DNA from: DAINRZ01 sp964634885
GTDB lineage: Bacteria; Bacteroidota; Ignavibacteria; Kapaibacteriales; UBA2268
Assembly (NCBI GenBank): GCA_964634885.1
Contig: CAZWLN010000005.1
Location: forward strand, 113,046 to 177,045
Reading direction: 5' to 3'
Length of the DNA stretch: 64,000 nt
The notes below the pieces were generated by a model that was not told the DNA's origin, made no database searches, and was given only the letters and a program-made list of their open reading frames with translations. This document shows positions 33,970 through 43,130 of the stretch, one piece after another; the first letter of the stretch is position 1; each line of letters opens with the position of its first letter. The translations under genes and the position numbers were made by a program.

Positions 33970-36087
33970 ATGAAAAAATTATTCCGCTTTTTCATCCTTG
34001 CAGCTTTTATCTTTCCTCTGCTCCATGTAGCACTGCAGTCACAGGACGAGGAACTGCAAAAGATAAAGAATACCCTGCCCAAAATGCTTGGCGCCAACAA
34101 TGCCGGCAATGATTTCTGGTTAACCGTACCGCCCTGCTACGAAGACGAGTCGAGTTCCTATGACAATTTCATCAAACTCTATGTCGCTTCCGACTTCAAT
34201 ACACCGGTAACAGTTGAAGTACCCGGGAAAAATTACAAGGTTACTAAAATGACACAAGCCAACGATGTGATTGAGTTCAACCTCACTCTCGACGTTGCAA
34301 CCCCCTGGAGAAAGACAGGCCATGAACAATCACCGGCGGAAACGGTATGGGAAGGCAACGGCATCCACGTCTATTCAGATAATTTCATTGTCGTCTATTG
34401 TGTGGTAAGGTACCGGATGACGAGCGACGGATTCCTCGCCGCTCCCGTACATTGCCTCGGCAAAGATTACCAGGTTGCTTCATACGGCAGTGGCGATGCC
34501 ATCACCCAACATGTTTTGCCAAGCCTGACAGGATGTGTCAGTGTTTACGACAATACAACCGTGGATTTTACCCTGGGTGGTAACAACTATACAAAGACTG
34601 CCGGCGACATGTTTCCAGGTTATCATAAGAAATGGACTCTGAATAAAGGCGATGTCATAATGGTGGCCTCCGAGGGCGCAGACGCCGACATGACCGGCAG
34701 CCGCTGGCTTGCCAACAAACCGATTGGCGTAGTCTCCGGCAATTACTGTGCTAATATACCCGTGGACAACAGGTGGTGCGACTATGTTGCTGAAATGGAT
34801 ATGCCTACCTATCAATGGGCAAATGATTATCATGTCGGAAAAATCCCCGACAGGAAATATCCCTCATTGATCAGGATCTTCGCAAAAGAACCCAACACCC
34901 AAATCTACCGCGACGGACAATTGATCGGATTAATCCAGGAAGCCGGAGGAAAGCAGAATAAGGGCTGGATCGAAGTCCGTGCCGTGCCGATTGCCGAGAC
35001 TCCCCGCTCGGTCGTCATCAGCGGAGACAAACCAATCAATGTCGTTTTGTGCAACACCGGCGTCCAGGAAGACGGCAATCCTTTACCCGACAGCGACCCG
35101 TTCCTGATGGCAATGACACCCGTCAACCAGTACCAGAAGGAAATTATTTTCTGTACTCCGGGAGTCTATGGCGGCGTGGGATTCAGGAAAAACTTCGTTA
35201 ACCTGGTCTATGAAACCGGCCCGAACGGCGAAATGCCCGACGATGTCGAATTCGCACAGGTTATTGACGGCAATTATTATTGGGAGAAATTGAAATATAA
35301 ATTCTCAGGGGAAGACGAAAAATTCGCCTATGACGTGAACGGGAAAAAGTATGCGCTTAAAACAATCACCCTGCCTAAGCTTGGAGTTTACAAGATCAGG
35401 GCAGAAAAACCCTTCGCCGCCTATTCATTCGGCTACGATTACTGCGATTCTTACGGATACCCGACAAGCACAGCAAGCACCGTAATCGGGTCTAATGATG
35501 ATATGCCGCCTGCCATCATTGTCCGGACTGATGATTCCAGAGGGGCATATGTCCGTGGAACGACCGTCGATATGCCGGAGGATGAAGCCGACAGGACAAA
35601 TATGTCGTTGGTACTTTTCCACAGCGATGCCGGATATAATTACGAGTTTACGAAGGAAGAATTTATTCCGGGCCAGGACAGGGAACTGAACTGGGAACTC
35701 AATGTAATTGACAACTCAAAGAATGCCCTGGGGTTCCTGACATTTGTGGACAGGAACGGCAACGATACTACAGTCTATTATGCCTATAGCGGCCAAAGGG
35801 TAGGCCTCGAAGACGGCCAAGACGTTCCCGAAGGATTTGCCAGCCGTGCATTCAGCGTCGGCAGTTCCGCTGCAGTGGTCGATTTCACACTTCGGCAGCC
35901 CGGCCAAACCGATGTGTACCTGTACGACGAAAGCGGAAGGCTCGTTAAGAAGGTTTTGTCGGAAGACATGGCTGCCGGAAAGCATTCTGTCTCCGTCGAT
36001 TGCAACGGCCTGAGTTCCGGAACATATATCATTGTTCTCATCAGCGGCGATTACAAAGACTCGGCCCTGTTGAAAATTGTGAAGTAA
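33970..36087 (+). CDS. secreted protein with IgGFc-binding-like domain and T9SS type A sorting domain
   Basis: 705 residues. Signal peptide (about 1-24: LFRFFILAAFIFPLLHVALQ). From residue about 40 the chain matches the IgGFc_binding family: NAGNDFWLTVPPCY, FIKLYVASDFNTPVTVEVPG, and later GVVSGNYCANIPVDNRWCDY and KYPSLIRIFAKEPNTQIYRD. The last ~70 residues are a T9SS type A sorting domain: DVYLYDESGRLVKKVLSEDM, AAGKHSVSVDCNGLSSGTYI and the final basic LLKIVK. It should be exported by Sec, then moved through the outer membrane by T9SS and attached to the surface or released. Monocistronic, ended by a strong terminator. The ligand is unknown; IgG binding is unlikely to be the real role in a free-living cell. 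Confidence 0.85.
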   Translation: MKKLFRFFILAAFIFPLLHVALQSQDEELQKIKNTLPKMLGANNAGNDFWLTVPPCYEDESSSYDNFIKLYVASDFNTPVTVEVPGKNYKVTKMTQANDVIEFNLTLDVATPWRKTGHEQSPAETVWEGNGIHVYSDNFIVVYCVVRYRMTSDGFLAAPVHCLGKDYQVASYGSGDAITQHVLPSLTGCVSVYDNTTVDFTLGGNNYTKTAGDMFPGYHKKWTLNKGDVIMVASEGADADMTGSRWLANKPIGVVSGNYCANIPVDNRWCDYVAEMDMPTYQWANDYHVGKIPDRKYPSLIRIFAKEPNTQIYRDGQLIGLIQEAGGKQNKGWIEVRAVPIAETPRSVVISGDKPINVVLCNTGVQEDGNPLPDSDPFLMAMTPVNQYQKEIIFCTPGVYGGVGFRKNFVNLVYETGPNGEMPDDVEFAQVIDGNYYWEKLKYKFSGEDEKFAYDVNGKKYALKTITLPKLGVYKIRAEKPFAAYSFGYDYCDSYGYPTSTASTVIGSNDDMPPAIIVRTDDSRGAYVRGTTVDMPEDEADRTNMSLVLFHSDAGYNYEFTKEEFIPGQDRELNWELNVIDNSKNALGFLTFVDRNGNDTTVYYAYSGQRVGLEDGQDVPEGFASRAFSVGSSAAVVDFTLRQPGQTDVYLYDESGRLVKKVLSEDMAAGKHSVSVDCNGLSSGTYIIVLISGDYKDSALLKIVK

Positions 36088-36110
36088 TAAAGTATTTTGT
36101 TGATTTCTAT

Positions 36111-36149
36111 GTACAACCTTGTGGTTTTCCACAGGGTTGTACTGTTTTT
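36111..36149 (+). terminator. strong rho-independent terminator
   Basis: gtacaaccttgtgg (36111-36124) pairs with ccacagggttgtac (36129-36142), 14 bp with one G-T wobble, a 4-nt loop, then tgttttt. It ends the T9SS-cargo gene and, since the stem is symmetric, may also serve the convergent peptidase gene. Confidence 0.88.
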
Positions 36150-36164
36150 GAGCGCCCCCGGCCG

Positions 36165-37952
36165 TCATTCTTCTTTCAGGACAGCGTCTATTATTTTCCT
36201 GTCGAAAACCCTGCCGACGGGATAGCAATTAAACCTGTTGTCCCAGTATGGTGTATGGCTGTAAAACCAGTTCAGCATCGTCCAGGGATTGGAAGCAAAG
36301 ACCGAGTCCGATTTCATTTTATTTTCGAATTCGGCCTTGAGCGCCGGGTCTTCTGCAAGCATCTTACGGGCCAATGGTTCCATCACATATTGTTCTGAGT
36401 ATTCCTTCTGTTCGAAGATGGCGTTCATGTAACCCCAGCCGACAAAGGATGCCTGTGCTTTCGGTTCGAGCAGGTGGGCAACAATTTTAGCAGTCCTCTG
36501 GTTCATGTCGATTATTACCGAACCGGCGGGGAACCCCCATTCGCCTTCATTTTCTTCGAGGTCGAATCCGGTTAGGGTCTGGTGTCCTTCGTAGGGCGTA
36601 TTCCTGAATTTTACATTGCTGAATTTATAATATTTCACTTTGATGGACCGGGGTTTTTTCAGGACAGTCATTTTTACTGCGTGAAGTTTCAGCCTGTCGA
36701 TGATGTCTGTCCACTCGGCAGGTATGATGTATGCCTCCGGCAATTTGACCGGGTTCACAGGATCGATCTTACCGAAAAACGGTATCCTGTACATTTTCTG
36801 CTTACCGTTGTACTTAATCCAGTCTCCTCCTGTCAGGTCGCTTTTTGTTACCTCGTAGTCGATGCCTTTGAAATCCATCATTGTACTGTCTTTGAAGGCA
36901 TTGTTAAAACCGAGGGGGTATTCCTTTGCCCTGAATGACGGTGTACGTGTGTATTCGTCGGATTGCTCCACTAATTTCCTGAGGTTTTGCTTTTCGCTCT
37001 TTAACAGTTCCATCGTGTGTTTGATCATGCAGTATGTGGCTTCCACTCTGGGTTTGTATGGTTTCAGCATATGGGTTTCAATCAGCAGCCCGGGCCTGTT
37101 CTGAAGAGCGGTGTAACCCTGTGAGAGCAGTGGCGATGAGGCCCAGCTTCCGATGCCGCTGCGTGGGTCATGCCAGTTCCTGAAGAAGACATAGGGGAAG
37201 ATGGGGAATCCCGATTTTTCCATCATAGTAGTTACATAGGGCAGATAGACTTCTTTCTGCCAGCGTGTAAGGTTTTCGTCCATATTGCCGCCGGTTTCGA
37301 GGCCGTAGGTCAGGACGTACTGGTAGTCAGCCCCGTCGGTAGTATGGCAGTCGATGAAAAAGTCAGGCAGCCATTCGTTGAAAAGCGCCAGCCAGGCCTT
37401 CATCTCCGGAGCATCTGCTTTCATGTAGTCCCTGTTGAGATTGTAGTTCTGTGCCGTTGTACGCCAGCCCATCTCCTTAGGCCCGTTCTGGTTAATCCTG
37501 TTGTGGGGGCCGAAACGTTCGTGCCCGTCCACACTGAAGATGGGTATGAAAATGACTGTAACACCGTCGATGAGAGTCTCCATCTCTTTTTTTGTAATAA
37601 TATCCCTGATCAGTGTCAGCCCGGCGTCTTTGCCTTCAGGTTCACCGGCGTGTATGCAGGCCTGTATCAACAGGACGGCATTGCCGGAACGTCGTACCGC
37701 TCCGGGTGTAAAATTCCCGTTCCTGTCCACAATCAGCAAGGGCAGGTCCCTGCCCTGCGGGCTTTTGCCGAAAGACTCATACTTAACCATTTTACTTTGT
37801 TCGGCCAGCAGTTTGCAGTAACTCACAGTCTCGTCGTAGCGCGGTGTTTCGAGACAGCCTGACTTTTCGTACCAGGTCTCAAGGTCTGCTGAATTTACGT
37901 TGCACAGTAAAACAGCGAAAACGGCTGCCGTAAGTATTATTCTTTTCATCAT
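36165..37952 (-). CDS. M14-family zinc carboxypeptidase
   Basis: 595 residues. Signal peptide (about 1-22). The M14 zinc ligands are visible: His101 and Glu104 in IHAGEPEG, and His203 in IDCHTTDG; NLNRDYMK (171-178) supplies the substrate-binding Asn-Arg pair; the catalytic Glu is probably in GLLIETHMLKPY. The remaining ~270 residues are beta-rich with no membrane span (DLEENEGEWGFPAGSVII). Exported; likely cleaves C-terminal residues of peptides or wall peptides in the periplasm or outside. It is a monocistronic gene on the minus strand, convergent with the T9SS cargo gene, with about 170 bp of AT-rich DNA between its start and the next lipoprotein gene. Confidence 0.88.
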   Translation of the reverse strand: MMKRIILTAAVFAVLLCNVNSADLETWYEKSGCLETPRYDETVSYCKLLAEQSKMVKYESFGKSPQGRDLPLLIVDRNGNFTPGAVRRSGNAVLLIQACIHAGEPEGKDAGLTLIRDIITKKEMETLIDGVTVIFIPIFSVDGHERFGPHNRINQNGPKEMGWRTTAQNYNLNRDYMKADAPEMKAWLALFNEWLPDFFIDCHTTDGADYQYVLTYGLETGGNMDENLTRWQKEVYLPYVTTMMEKSGFPIFPYVFFRNWHDPRSGIGSWASSPLLSQGYTALQNRPGLLIETHMLKPYKPRVEATYCMIKHTMELLKSEKQNLRKLVEQSDEYTRTPSFRAKEYPLGFNNAFKDSTMMDFKGIDYEVTKSDLTGGDWIKYNGKQKMYRIPFFGKIDPVNPVKLPEAYIIPAEWTDIIDRLKLHAVKMTVLKKPRSIKVKYYKFSNVKFRNTPYEGHQTLTGFDLEENEGEWGFPAGSVIIDMNQRTAKIVAHLLEPKAQASFVGWGYMNAIFEQKEYSEQYVMEPLARKMLAEDPALKAEFENKMKSDSVFASNPWTMLNWFYSHTPYWDNRFNCYPVGRVFDRKIIDAVLKEE

Positions 37953-38122
37953 CTGTTCTTTTCCAAGTTAATTCCGAAAATATCCGATTAAAATAGTAAA
38001 AAAACATCTATGTAAAAAAATGGATTTTTAGCACACTAATTGATACAATATTATTTTGAATTGAATGAATTTGTTTGTAGATTAATAAAAAATAAGAATT
38101 TGTTAAAAAATAGAATTGTAAT

Positions 38123-38545
38123 ATGAAAAAAACGGCGGGTTTTGTATTCATTTTATCTATTCTTTTGGGGATGACCGGCTGTTCTGACACGACGACCAAT
38201 GTACAGACCATTCCGCAGGTTACCCTTGAGCGCTACCTGGACAGTTACAATGTAATGCGTGCCGTTACTGAAGTCTCGGGCACCAATTACGACAACGTAA
38301 CGGTCTATTTCAGGAACTCTTCCGGAACGACTGTCGGTTCAGTCACTTTGAACGAAAAGAATCCTTCTGCCGAGAATTTGTATTTCTCCAGCGGTCTTCA
38401 GAAGATGAATCTCTATTATGCCTCGATGACGGAGCCGACCTGGTATGTGCCCGGTACTGTCCACATCGAGTGCGATTACACCGACGCACTTGGCTCGGGA
38501 AACTATATATTTAACGGGCTGATTGCGGCCTGGACTTTGAATTAG
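38123..38545 (+). CDS. small lipoprotein
   Basis: 140 residues with lipobox LGMTGC (Cys about 20), then a Thr-rich spacer and a beta-rich domain (YDNVTVYFRNSSGTTVGSVT, TVHIECDYTDALGSGNYIF). Two Cys occur in total, so no disulphide network. I do not recognise the fold. It lies between the M14 peptidase (divergent, with 170 bp of AT-rich DNA between) and the DUF4389 gene (123 bp downstream). Confidence 0.6.
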   Translation: MKKTAGFVFILSILLGMTGCSDTTTNVQTIPQVTLERYLDSYNVMRAVTEVSGTNYDNVTVYFRNSSGTTVGSVTLNEKNPSAENLYFSSGLQKMNLYYASMTEPTWYVPGTVHIECDYTDALGSGNYIFNGLIAAWTLN

Positions 38546-38668
38546 TTCCATAATATTGTGGGGACAGATATTTGAGAAATATTTACAGGCTAATTAGTAT
38601 TATAGCTTATTTCCTGAATTATTAGAAATAAATTTGTGGTTTATTTTTCCTGAATAATCGGAGGAATT

Positions 38669-39271
38669 ATGCATCCAGTAACATTCAAAATCCATTACCC
38701 CGAGAATCTCTCGAGGGGACAGCTGTTGTTAAAAACCTTCTTCGGATTCCTATATGTAGGAATTCCCCACGGCATCTGCCTGTTTTTCCTGGGCATCGTT
38801 GCAAGTGTGTTTGCATTTATTGCTTTCTGGGCCATCCTGTTTACAGGTACTTATCCCAGGGGAATGTTCGACTTCATCGTTGGTGTACAGCGCTGGTCAT
38901 ACCGCGTTAGCGCGTATCTCGGATTAATGACGGATGTCTATCCGCCGTTCACAATGCAGGTTACTGATAGCGACGCCGTTGTGTTTGACGTTCAATACCC
39001 CGAATCATTAGGAAGAGGTAAAGTCCTTCTTAAGCTATTCTTCGGCTTTTTCTATGTAATTATACCTCATGGATTCTGCCTTGCATTCATCGGTATCGGC
39101 GCATCTTTCTGTATTTTTATTGCTTTCTGGGCCATCCTTTTCACAGGCAGGTTTCCTGAGGGCATGTTCAGGTTCATCGAAGGCTACTACCGCTGGGGCG
39201 CCAGAATGAGCGCCTATATTGGCTACTTGATGACCGACGTCTATCCTCCTTTCACAGGTCAGGAAGTGTAA
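38669..39271 (+). CDS. DUF4389 membrane protein with internal duplication
   Basis: 200 residues made of two similar halves. Each half has a PESLxRG/PENLSRG start, a hydrophobic pair of spans and FIAFWAILFTG followed by (T/R)(Y/F)PxGMF and a final MTDVYPPF (for example residues 90-97 and 185-192). The copies are about 65% alike by eye. DUF4389 proteins usually have one such unit of about 95 residues, often in several copies, with unknown role in the membrane. A Shine-Dalgarno match (GGAGG, 5 nt upstream of the ATG) supports the start. A terminator follows. Confidence 0.8.
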   Translation: MHPVTFKIHYPENLSRGQLLLKTFFGFLYVGIPHGICLFFLGIVASVFAFIAFWAILFTGTYPRGMFDFIVGVQRWSYRVSAYLGLMTDVYPPFTMQVTDSDAVVFDVQYPESLGRGKVLLKLFFGFFYVIIPHGFCLAFIGIGASFCIFIAFWAILFTGRFPEGMFRFIEGYYRWGARMSAYIGYLMTDVYPPFTGQEV

Positions 39272-39310
39272 TCGTTATCTGATTCACAGTAATCAATCAC
39301 AATATTTAAA

Positions 39311-39348
39311 AAAACGGGGACAGGCTGCTGCTTGTTCCTGTTTTTTTT
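39311..39348 (+). terminator. terminator after the DUF4389 gene
   Basis: aaacggggacag (39312-39323) pairs with cttgttcctgttt (39331-39343), including wobbles, then T-rich sequence to 39348. It is followed by an 11-bp hairpin (39380-39390/39398-39408) of unknown role. Confidence 0.7.
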
Positions 39349-39379
39349 ACATTGGCCCTGTCTGAGAGAAGCCCTGAGC

Positions 39380-39408
39380 CTTCAGATGTCCAGCCTTGAC
39401 ATCTGAAG
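39380..39408. other. 11-bp inverted repeat
   Basis: cttcagatgtc (39380-39390) and gacatctgaag (39398-39408) are perfectly complementary with a 7-nt loop. No T-run follows on either strand. It lies in the 290-bp gap before the NlpC/P60 gene, which otherwise holds only AT-rich promoter-like sequence. Confidence 0.5.
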
Positions 39409-39561
39409 CCAACCTGCTTTATTTAGAAAACTTAATTATTAGTAATTTTTTTATCTATAACGTATTTATTATATTTAAGTTCATGTAAAATTAAGAAATG
39501 ATGAAATGCAGTTTTTTAAATGTAAACGTAAAAGAGAAAAATTGAGAACATTGGGATTGGG

Positions 39562-40581
39562 ATGAGAGAATCTATATATATAAAAATAAAACGACGACTC
39601 AAATATATACTGCTTTTCCTGCTGGCCGTTTCATTCCTGGATTTCTATCCGGCGGACCTCGACGCTGCACCCCGCAAGAAAGCGGCTTCCTCGCGCAAGA
39701 AAGCTTCCGCCAAGAAAAGCGCTTCCAGGAAGAAATCGGCAAACAAGCGGAAAAAGAAGAAACTCGACAGGAAAAAGAAAGCCAAGAAAAAGAAGAGGAA
39801 GAAAAGAAGAGGCAGGCGCCGCAGAAGGGCGAGAAGCTACAACCCGGCTGTGGCAAAGGCGCTTTCCTACGATCTGATTCAGTCCACTTCGCCTGAGATA
39901 TGCAATCTCTCGGGACTGAAACCTGCTTCAGGCAATATTACCAGGCCTTATGTCAGCAGTTCCGACACTGTCAGTACAGACCCCGTAGAGTTGTTTGCTT
40001 CCGACGATGAATACACCGAGTTCATACAGTTGAATCCTGATGAACTGCTCGACATGGATACTTTCAGGGCGCTGTGGCTGCGCTTTGTCGAAGGCAAAAG
40101 CGCCGACGAGATGACGGAAGCAGGCATTTACAAGCAGGAGATCATGAATGAAGTGATGAACTGGATCGGTACACCTTACCTTTTCGGCGGCAATAGTTCG
40201 AAATCGATAGACTGTTCTGCTTTCACGCAGAGGATATACCTGAACGCCGCAGGTGTACTGCTGCCGAGGACTGCCCGGACACAGATCGACGCGGGCAGGG
40301 CTGTTAAAATGGAAGACCTGGAATTCGGCGACCTCATCTTCTTCCATACCTATTCACGTCAGTTTGCTTCTCACGTAGGCATTTACCTCGGCGACAACCT
40401 GTTCGTCCACGCCAGCTCAAGGTACGGCGTGGTCGTCTCCCTGCTGAGCGACAGCTATTACCGTTCGCATTTCATCGGCGGTAAAAGGCTGACGGTCTAT
40501 GATGTCCTGCGCTACGGCACTAACGGCAATGGCGGCAACGGTAACGGCAGTAACGGTAACAGCAGCAACAACCAGAAATAA
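39562..40581 (+). CDS. NlpC/P60 peptidoglycan hydrolase with a polycationic N-terminal region
   Basis: 339 residues. A short basic start and membrane anchor or signal (KYILLFLLAVSFLDF, about 14-28) precede residues 38-91, in which about 36 of 54 positions are Lys or Arg. The NlpC/P60 domain covers about 195-310: catalytic Cys218 in SIDCSAFTQR, His271 in SHVGIYLGDN, and His283 in VHASSRYG complete the triad. The Gly/Asn-rich tail GNGGNGNGSNGNSSNNQK is low complexity. It probably cuts the gamma-D-Glu-mDAP bond of stem peptides in the periplasm; the Lys/Arg block may tether it to anionic wall or lipid or nucleic acid. Next gene (ettA) follows by 42 bp on the same strand. Confidence 0.85.
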   Translation: MRESIYIKIKRRLKYILLFLLAVSFLDFYPADLDAAPRKKAASSRKKASAKKSASRKKSANKRKKKKLDRKKKAKKKKRKKRRGRRRRRARSYNPAVAKALSYDLIQSTSPEICNLSGLKPASGNITRPYVSSSDTVSTDPVELFASDDEYTEFIQLNPDELLDMDTFRALWLRFVEGKSADEMTEAGIYKQEIMNEVMNWIGTPYLFGGNSSKSIDCSAFTQRIYLNAAGVLLPRTARTQIDAGRAVKMEDLEFGDLIFFHTYSRQFASHVGIYLGDNLFVHASSRYGVVVSLLSDSYYRSHFIGGKRLTVYDVLRYGTNGNGGNGNGSNGNSSNNQK

Positions 40582-40623
40582 CCGGCAATAAATTACAATA
40601 GAATAAATTATTAGGTGATTACT

Positions 40624-42303
40624 ATGGCAGACGATAAGAAAATTATTTTCTCGATGGTGGGTGTCAGTAAGATATTTCCCCCGTCAAAACAGGTACTTAA
40701 AGACATTTACCTGTCATTCTTTTACGGTGCAAAAATCGGCATCATCGGCCTTAACGGCTCGGGCAAATCGACACTTATGCGTATCATAGCAGGTGAAGAA
40801 CAGTCTTACAACGGTAACGTTGTTTTCTCGCCGGGCTATTCCGTCGGGCACCTGCCGCAGGAACCAATACTCGACGACAATCTTACCGTAAGGGAGATTG
40901 TGGCACAAGGTGTGGAAGAAGTCTCGTCCTTACTGAAAGAGTATGACGAGGTAAATGCAAAATTTGCCGAGCCGCTCGACGACGACGAGATGGCAAAGGT
41001 AATCGAAAGACAGGGTGAACTGACAGACCTGCTTGATAAATATGATGCCTGGGACCTCGACCACAAACTCGAGCTGGCAATGGACGCACTGCGTTGTCCC
41101 GAGCCGGACGCTCCGGTCAGGCACCTGTCCGGAGGCGAGAGAAGGCGTGTGGCTCTGTGCCGCCTGCTGCTTAAGGAGCCGGACATCCTGTTGCTGGACG
41201 AGCCTACGAACCACCTCGACGCCGAGTCGGTACAGTGGCTCGAAGAGCACCTCAGGCAGTACAAAGGCACTGTAATTGCAATCACTCACGACAGGTACTT
41301 CCTCGATAACGTTGCCGGCTGGATACTGGAATTAGACAGGGGTGAAGGCATACCCTGGAAAGGTAACTATTCTTCCTGGCTGGACCAGAAAGCCAAGAGG
41401 CTGGAACAGGAAGGCAAAGCCGAGTCAAAACGCAGGAAGACACTGGAACGGGAACTGGAGTGGGTACGTATGTCCCCGAAAGCAAGGCATGCCAAAAGCA
41501 AGGCGAGGATCAACGCATACGACGCCATGCTCAATGAAGACGTAAAACAGAAGGAAGAGCAGTTGGAGATATTCATTCCTAACGGCCCCAGGCTGGGCAA
41601 CAAAGTAATCGAAGCGGAGAATGTGTCAAAGTCATTTGGCGACAAGCTCCTGTTCGAGAACATGAATTTCAGCCTGCCACCCGGCGGCATTGTCGGTGTC
41701 ATCGGCCCCAACGGCGCAGGTAAAACGACGCTGTTCCGAATGATAATGGGAATGGAGAAGCAGGACGACGGTACTTTCTCGACCGGCGAGACGGTGAAGA
41801 TCGGGTACATCGACCAGAGCCACACTGCAATCGACCCCGAGAAGTCCGTCTGGGAAGTGATTTCCGGCGGCAACGACCTGATGTCCTTAGGCGGGCGCCA
41901 GATCAATACCCGCGCATATACGGCCCGTTTCAATTTCAGCGGCGCCGACCAGCAGAAGAAATGCGGCCATCTCTCCGGTGGCGAGCGCAACAGGCTGCAC
42001 CTGGCAATGACCCTGAAAGAAGAAGCCAATGTGCTGCTGCTGGACGAACCGACAAACGACATCGACGTCAACACCCTCAGAGCTTTGGAAGAAGGACTCG
42101 AGAACTTCGCAGGCTGCGCCGTCGTCATTTCGCACGACCGCTGGTTCCTCGACAGGATTGCCACGCACATCCTGGCGTTCGAAGGAGAATCGATGGTTTA
42201 TTTCTTTGAAGGCTCTTTTACCGAATACGAAGAGAACCGTAAAGCACGCCTCGGAGATGCAGGTCCTACCAGAATACACTATAAGAAGCTGAAAGTGGAC
42301 TGA
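40624..42303 (+). CDS. ettA: ABC-F protein EttA (translational throttle)
   Basis: 559 residues from the ATG at 40624, led by AGGTGA 5 nt upstream; the frame also opens at a GTG at 40615. Two ABC domains in one chain, no membrane part. Domain 1: IGLNGSGKSTLMRI, LSGGERRRVALCRLLL, ILLLDEPTNHLDAESV. Domain 2: GPNGAGKTTLFRM, LSGGERNRLHLAM, LLLDEPTNDIDVNTL. The linker between them (about 245-325) has the arm-type basic helices of the ABC-F class (ELEWVRMSPKARHAKSKARI). EttA binds the ribosomal E site and gates the first peptide bonds according to the ATP/ADP ratio. Confidence 0.94.
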   Translation: MADDKKIIFSMVGVSKIFPPSKQVLKDIYLSFFYGAKIGIIGLNGSGKSTLMRIIAGEEQSYNGNVVFSPGYSVGHLPQEPILDDNLTVREIVAQGVEEVSSLLKEYDEVNAKFAEPLDDDEMAKVIERQGELTDLLDKYDAWDLDHKLELAMDALRCPEPDAPVRHLSGGERRRVALCRLLLKEPDILLLDEPTNHLDAESVQWLEEHLRQYKGTVIAITHDRYFLDNVAGWILELDRGEGIPWKGNYSSWLDQKAKRLEQEGKAESKRRKTLERELEWVRMSPKARHAKSKARINAYDAMLNEDVKQKEEQLEIFIPNGPRLGNKVIEAENVSKSFGDKLLFENMNFSLPPGGIVGVIGPNGAGKTTLFRMIMGMEKQDDGTFSTGETVKIGYIDQSHTAIDPEKSVWEVISGGNDLMSLGGRQINTRAYTARFNFSGADQQKKCGHLSGGERNRLHLAMTLKEEANVLLLDEPTNDIDVNTLRALEEGLENFAGCAVVISHDRWFLDRIATHILAFEGESMVYFFEGSFTEYEENRKARLGDAGPTRIHYKKLKVD

Positions 42304-43090
42304 GTTAATGCTGAATGCTGAATTCTGAATTCTGAATTCTGAATGATGAATGCAGAATGATAAATGCTGAATTAAAAAGTTTTCCCCGCCTTGGATAAGG
42401 CGGGGGCAGGGGGTGGTTGGACTCTTTCAGTTTGTAAAGTTCATCAAGTTTATAATGAATTCTGAGCCGAGCGTAGCGAGACCGGCGGAGCCAATTCTGA
42501 ATTCTGAATGATGAATTAAAAATGAAGAATAATAAATGATGAATTATAAATGCTGAATTCTGAAGTTAAGAAGAAGCTGAACCAGAGCGACTTTCCCCGC
42601 CTTAGATAAGGCGGGGGCAGGGGGTGGTTGGACTCTTTCAGTTTGTAAAGTTTGTAAAGTTCATCAAGTTTATAATGAATTCTGAGCCGAGCGTAGCGAG
42701 ACCGGCGGAGCCAATTCTGAATTCTGAATGATGAATTAAAAATGAAGAATAATAAATGATGAATTATAAATGCTGAATTCTGAAGTTAAGAAGAAGCTGA
42801 ACCAGAGCGACTTTCCCCGCCTTAGATAAGGCGGGGGCAGGGGGCGGTTGGACTCTTCCGGTTCAAAAAGTTTTTCAAGTTTGTAAAGTTCGTCATGTTC
42901 ATAAAGTTAGTCAAGTTTGTAAAGAAAGAATGAAAGCCCCGTAGGGTCTTTTCCTCTCTCAATAGCCACGTCATTTATGGCGTGGGCCGCATAGCAAAAG
43001 AAACAATCTACTCTGATCCGGGAGCGTCGAGATGTACTCCACCTCTCAGGTGGAGTACTGCGCTCGGCTCAGAATTCAGAATTAAAAACT
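42304..43090 (+). repeat. composite intergenic repeat block with tandem 211/220-bp units
   Basis: This gene-free ~790 bp is a stack of short modules. A tandem duplication of a unit of 211 and 220 bp (42384-42594, 42595-42814, then a partial third from 42815) differs by a 9-bp gtttgtaaa insertion. Modules: tgaattc/tgaatgatg heptads; a perfect hairpin ccccgcctt-NNAT-aaggcgggg (42384-42405, 42595-42616, 42815-42836) followed by gcagggggtggttgg; an element starting GAGCCGAGCGTAGCGAGACC (42464-42492, 42684-42712); and aagttcatcaagttt 9-10-bp repeats up to 42925. Variants occur at 33.7, 45.8-46.3 and 63.8-63.9 kb. No open reading frame here looks like a gene. Confidence 0.85.
43034..43058. repeat. 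25-bp perfect inverted repeat
   Basis: GTACTCCACCT (43034-43044) and AGGTGGAGTAC (43048-43058) are perfect inverses with a 3-nt loop. It follows a REP-like stretch and lies 70 bp past the XRE gene; in the minus direction no T-run follows. It may be an mRNA 3' hairpin or a mobile repeat end. Confidence 0.65.
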
Positions 43091-43130
43091 TGTGGTCAGC
43101 GTATTTCAGGACAAGACACTTTACAATAGG

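Noticed and set aside
41367..42170. Minus-strand frame opposite ettA (267 residues)
   Set aside because: Ser-rich antisense shadow; ettA has full ABC motifs on the other strand.
42304..42925. Possible CRISPR array
   Set aside because: The repeated unit is over 200 bp and composed of short palindromic and AT-rich modules; there are no unique spacers of constant length and no cas genes.
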